Positions 20,067-20,989 of a stretch of 20,989 nt of DNA are shown one piece after another; the first letter of the stretch is position 1; every line of letters begins with the position of its first letter. The DNA is taken from the IMG/VR virus record IMGVR_UViG_3300025010_000886, positions 1 through 20,989 of that record; one strand, given 5' to 3'. Source of the stretch: a virus. The translations under genes and the position numbers were made by a program. The notes under the pieces were generated by a model that saw only the letters and a list, made by a program, of their open reading frames with translations, made no database searches and had not been told where the DNA came from.

Positions 20067-20148
20067 GGAAAGATGGTACCTATTGGGGGTAAATGCTCTA
20101 CCATTCAAACCCAAACGGCACCACCTTTCCTCCCTTGATATTACTGAT

Positions 20149-20154
20149 ATTATA
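20149..20154 (-). promoter_or_regulatory. -10 box upstream of tRNA-Pro
   Basis: TATAAT on the minus strand, about 83 bases before the mature tRNA 5' end. No good -35 is visible at 17-18 bases. The leader between holds a GGGAGG-started eight-codon frame that I do not count as a gene. Confidence 0.35.
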
Positions 20155-20175
20155 GCACCTTAGTAGTCAGGCGAA

Positions 20176-20241
20176 CTAATCATTTTTATTTTTCTTCCGG
20201 GCTTCTTTCTTCGCCTCTTTAACTTTTATCATCGGACCCAT
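20176..20241 (-). CDS. Basic micro-ORF, 21 aa
   Basis: Encodes MGPMIKVKEAKKEARKKNKN then D, a highly basic helix. The ATG overlaps the preceding TAA (TAATG) and has GGAG about eight bases upstream. No function recognised; may be an RNA-binding peptide or chance. Confidence 0.35.
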   Translation of the reverse strand: MGPMIKVKEAKKEARKKNKND

Positions 20242-20429
20242 TATATTAACTCCACCCACTCAGCCATAGGCCAATTCCAAACAGCAGCCTGCAAAGCTTC
20301 TAGTGGCGACTCTCCCAATATTTCATCCTCCCAAACTTCAGAGGGTAAAATAAAACCATTGCCTAAGTTTATATCTGGGAAATATACCTTAACTTTAAAC
20401 CACCTTAAACCATCAATAGTTATGATCAA
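20241..20429 (-). CDS. Hypothetical protein, 62 aa
   Basis: Small, Trp-rich and acidic (five to six Trp, e.g. ALQAAVWNWPMAEWVELI), beta then helix. TTG start at 20429, about eight bases after AGGAGGG. It follows the ATPase gene on the same strand and probably belongs to the same unit. Family unknown. Confidence 0.6.
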   Translation of the reverse strand: MIITIDGLRWFKVKVYFPDINLGNGFILPSEVWEDEILGESPLEALQAAVWNWPMAEWVELI

Positions 20430-20456
20430 TTATAATACCCTCCTTCTTGAATTATT

Positions 20457-20989
20457 TTAACAACTCTCGAATACCATTCTTTGCATTTTTATAATCTCTG
20501 CGTTAACCTGATTTATATTCCTGCCATATGCCCTGGAATGTCGCTTGGTCAAAAAAGAATTATCTTGACTCTTATATCTTTTACCTACCATATCCGGTGC
20601 ATTAACCAAAAACGGCGACTGGTATTCCCCACTACTATCCAGCCAGGCTGCTATATATTGAAAGCGTTTAGTGCCATTCATGGCTGTCTCCGGGGTGAAT
20701 GTTGGCGCCAGATAACTTTCCAATCGCTTATATACATTGTCATTGGTGTTTTTAAATATATTCCAATTCAAGCTACCAGAAAGAAGAATTTCTACAAAGT
20801 CTGCCGGCAATTGCTTAAAGTTGTGAAATAAGAATACCGGGGCAATTTTATACTTTGGCCCCTCAGCTAATAACCGCTTACAGAAGTGAATTAGTCCCTT
20901 ACTTAAAAATTGATGCGGTTCATTGAGCACTAGCCATGACGGAGTACCTTCACCGCCCTGGGCTAGTTTGATTAGAAATGTAGTAAGAA
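20457..20989 (-). CDS. HerA/TraG-like ATPase, C-terminal part (N-terminus beyond window edge)
   Basis: The frame is open through the right edge; about 176 residues are visible. It includes TTFLIKLAQGGEGTPSWLVL, then NEPHQFLSKGLIHFCKRLL, and IAPVFLFHNFKQLPADFVEI. This matches the Walker B and sensor region of FtsK/HerA/VirD4-type motor ATPases, which pump DNA or couple to conjugation. The Walker B aspartate is replaced by Asn (LVLNEPHQ), which is odd but can occur in this group. The final 40 residues are basic. It may belong to a conjugative element or host locus beyond the prophage. Walker A is outside the window. Confidence 0.6.
   Translation of the reverse strand, partial: LTTFLIKLAQGGEGTPSWLVLNEPHQFLSKGLIHFCKRLLAEGPKYKIAPVFLFHNFKQLPADFVEILLSGSLNWNIFKNTNDNVYKRLESYLAPTFTPETAMNGTKRFQYIAAWLDSSGEYQSPFLVNAPDMVGKRYKSQDNSFLTKRHSRAYGRNINQVNAEIIKMQRMVFESC

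Noticed and set aside
20100-20135. Eight-codon frame ending PFGFEW upstream of the tRNA
   Set aside because: Too short to support; inside the tRNA leader.

Overview
This window looks like the early half of a temperate phage (prophage) in an endospore-forming, low-GC Gram-positive host of the Clostridia type. The signs are purine-rich Shine-Dalgarno sites, frequent TTG and GTG starts, consensus SigA promoters, a DnaD-domain initiator, and two small genes of sporulation-linked families. I cannot name the species.

Layout. Positions 1-13900 are one long leftward (minus-strand) early region with tightly overlapped genes (many ATGA, TAATG or TTGA junctions). Transcribed from 13.9 kb toward 1, it holds a Cro-like repressor, a Cse60-like protein, small hypotheticals, a Cys-containing XRE regulator, two zinc-ribbon micro-proteins, an unrecognised 341-aa protein with a GGDMF tail, a 717-aa SbcC/RecF-like ATPase, an 81-aa protein, a UvrD-type helicase, a third zinc micro-protein, an unknown 233-aa protein, a small HTH protein, two micro-proteins (37 aa and about 65 aa) with hydrophobic segments, a phage-type metallopeptidase, a 287-aa unknown, an MT-A70 methyltransferase, a Spo0E-like micro-protein, the DnaD-like initiator and the DnaB helicase (cut by the window edge). 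At least eight short genes were found by reading the gaps directly.

Positions 13900-14063 are the lysogeny switch: back-to-back promoters, each with a GTNAC...GTTAC operator inside its 17-bp spacer. Positions 14064-18404 run rightward: CI-like repressor, coiled-coil protein, ImmA/IrrE protease, TM2 membrane protein, two lipoproteins, then an AT-rich two-gene cassette with its own promoter. A large serine recombinase (18467-19951) follows and meets a tRNA-Pro(CGG) gene head-on at a shared bidirectional terminator. Beyond the tRNA lie minus-strand genes probably outside the prophage: two small ORFs and the end of a HerA/TraG-like ATPase.

How it fits together. CI, Cro and ImmA set lysogeny. The leftward operon copies and recombines phage DNA (initiator with candidate origin iterons inside its gene, DnaB, ATPase plus UvrD plus the 341-aa protein), methylates DNA, and may act on host sporulation. 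Main points for follow-up: the possible recombination module without a recognised RecT/Erf, the phage Spo0E-like gene, iterons inside the initiator gene, the operator set, a short plus-strand transcription unit inside the minus operon, and the uncharacterised two-gene cassette beside the integrase.
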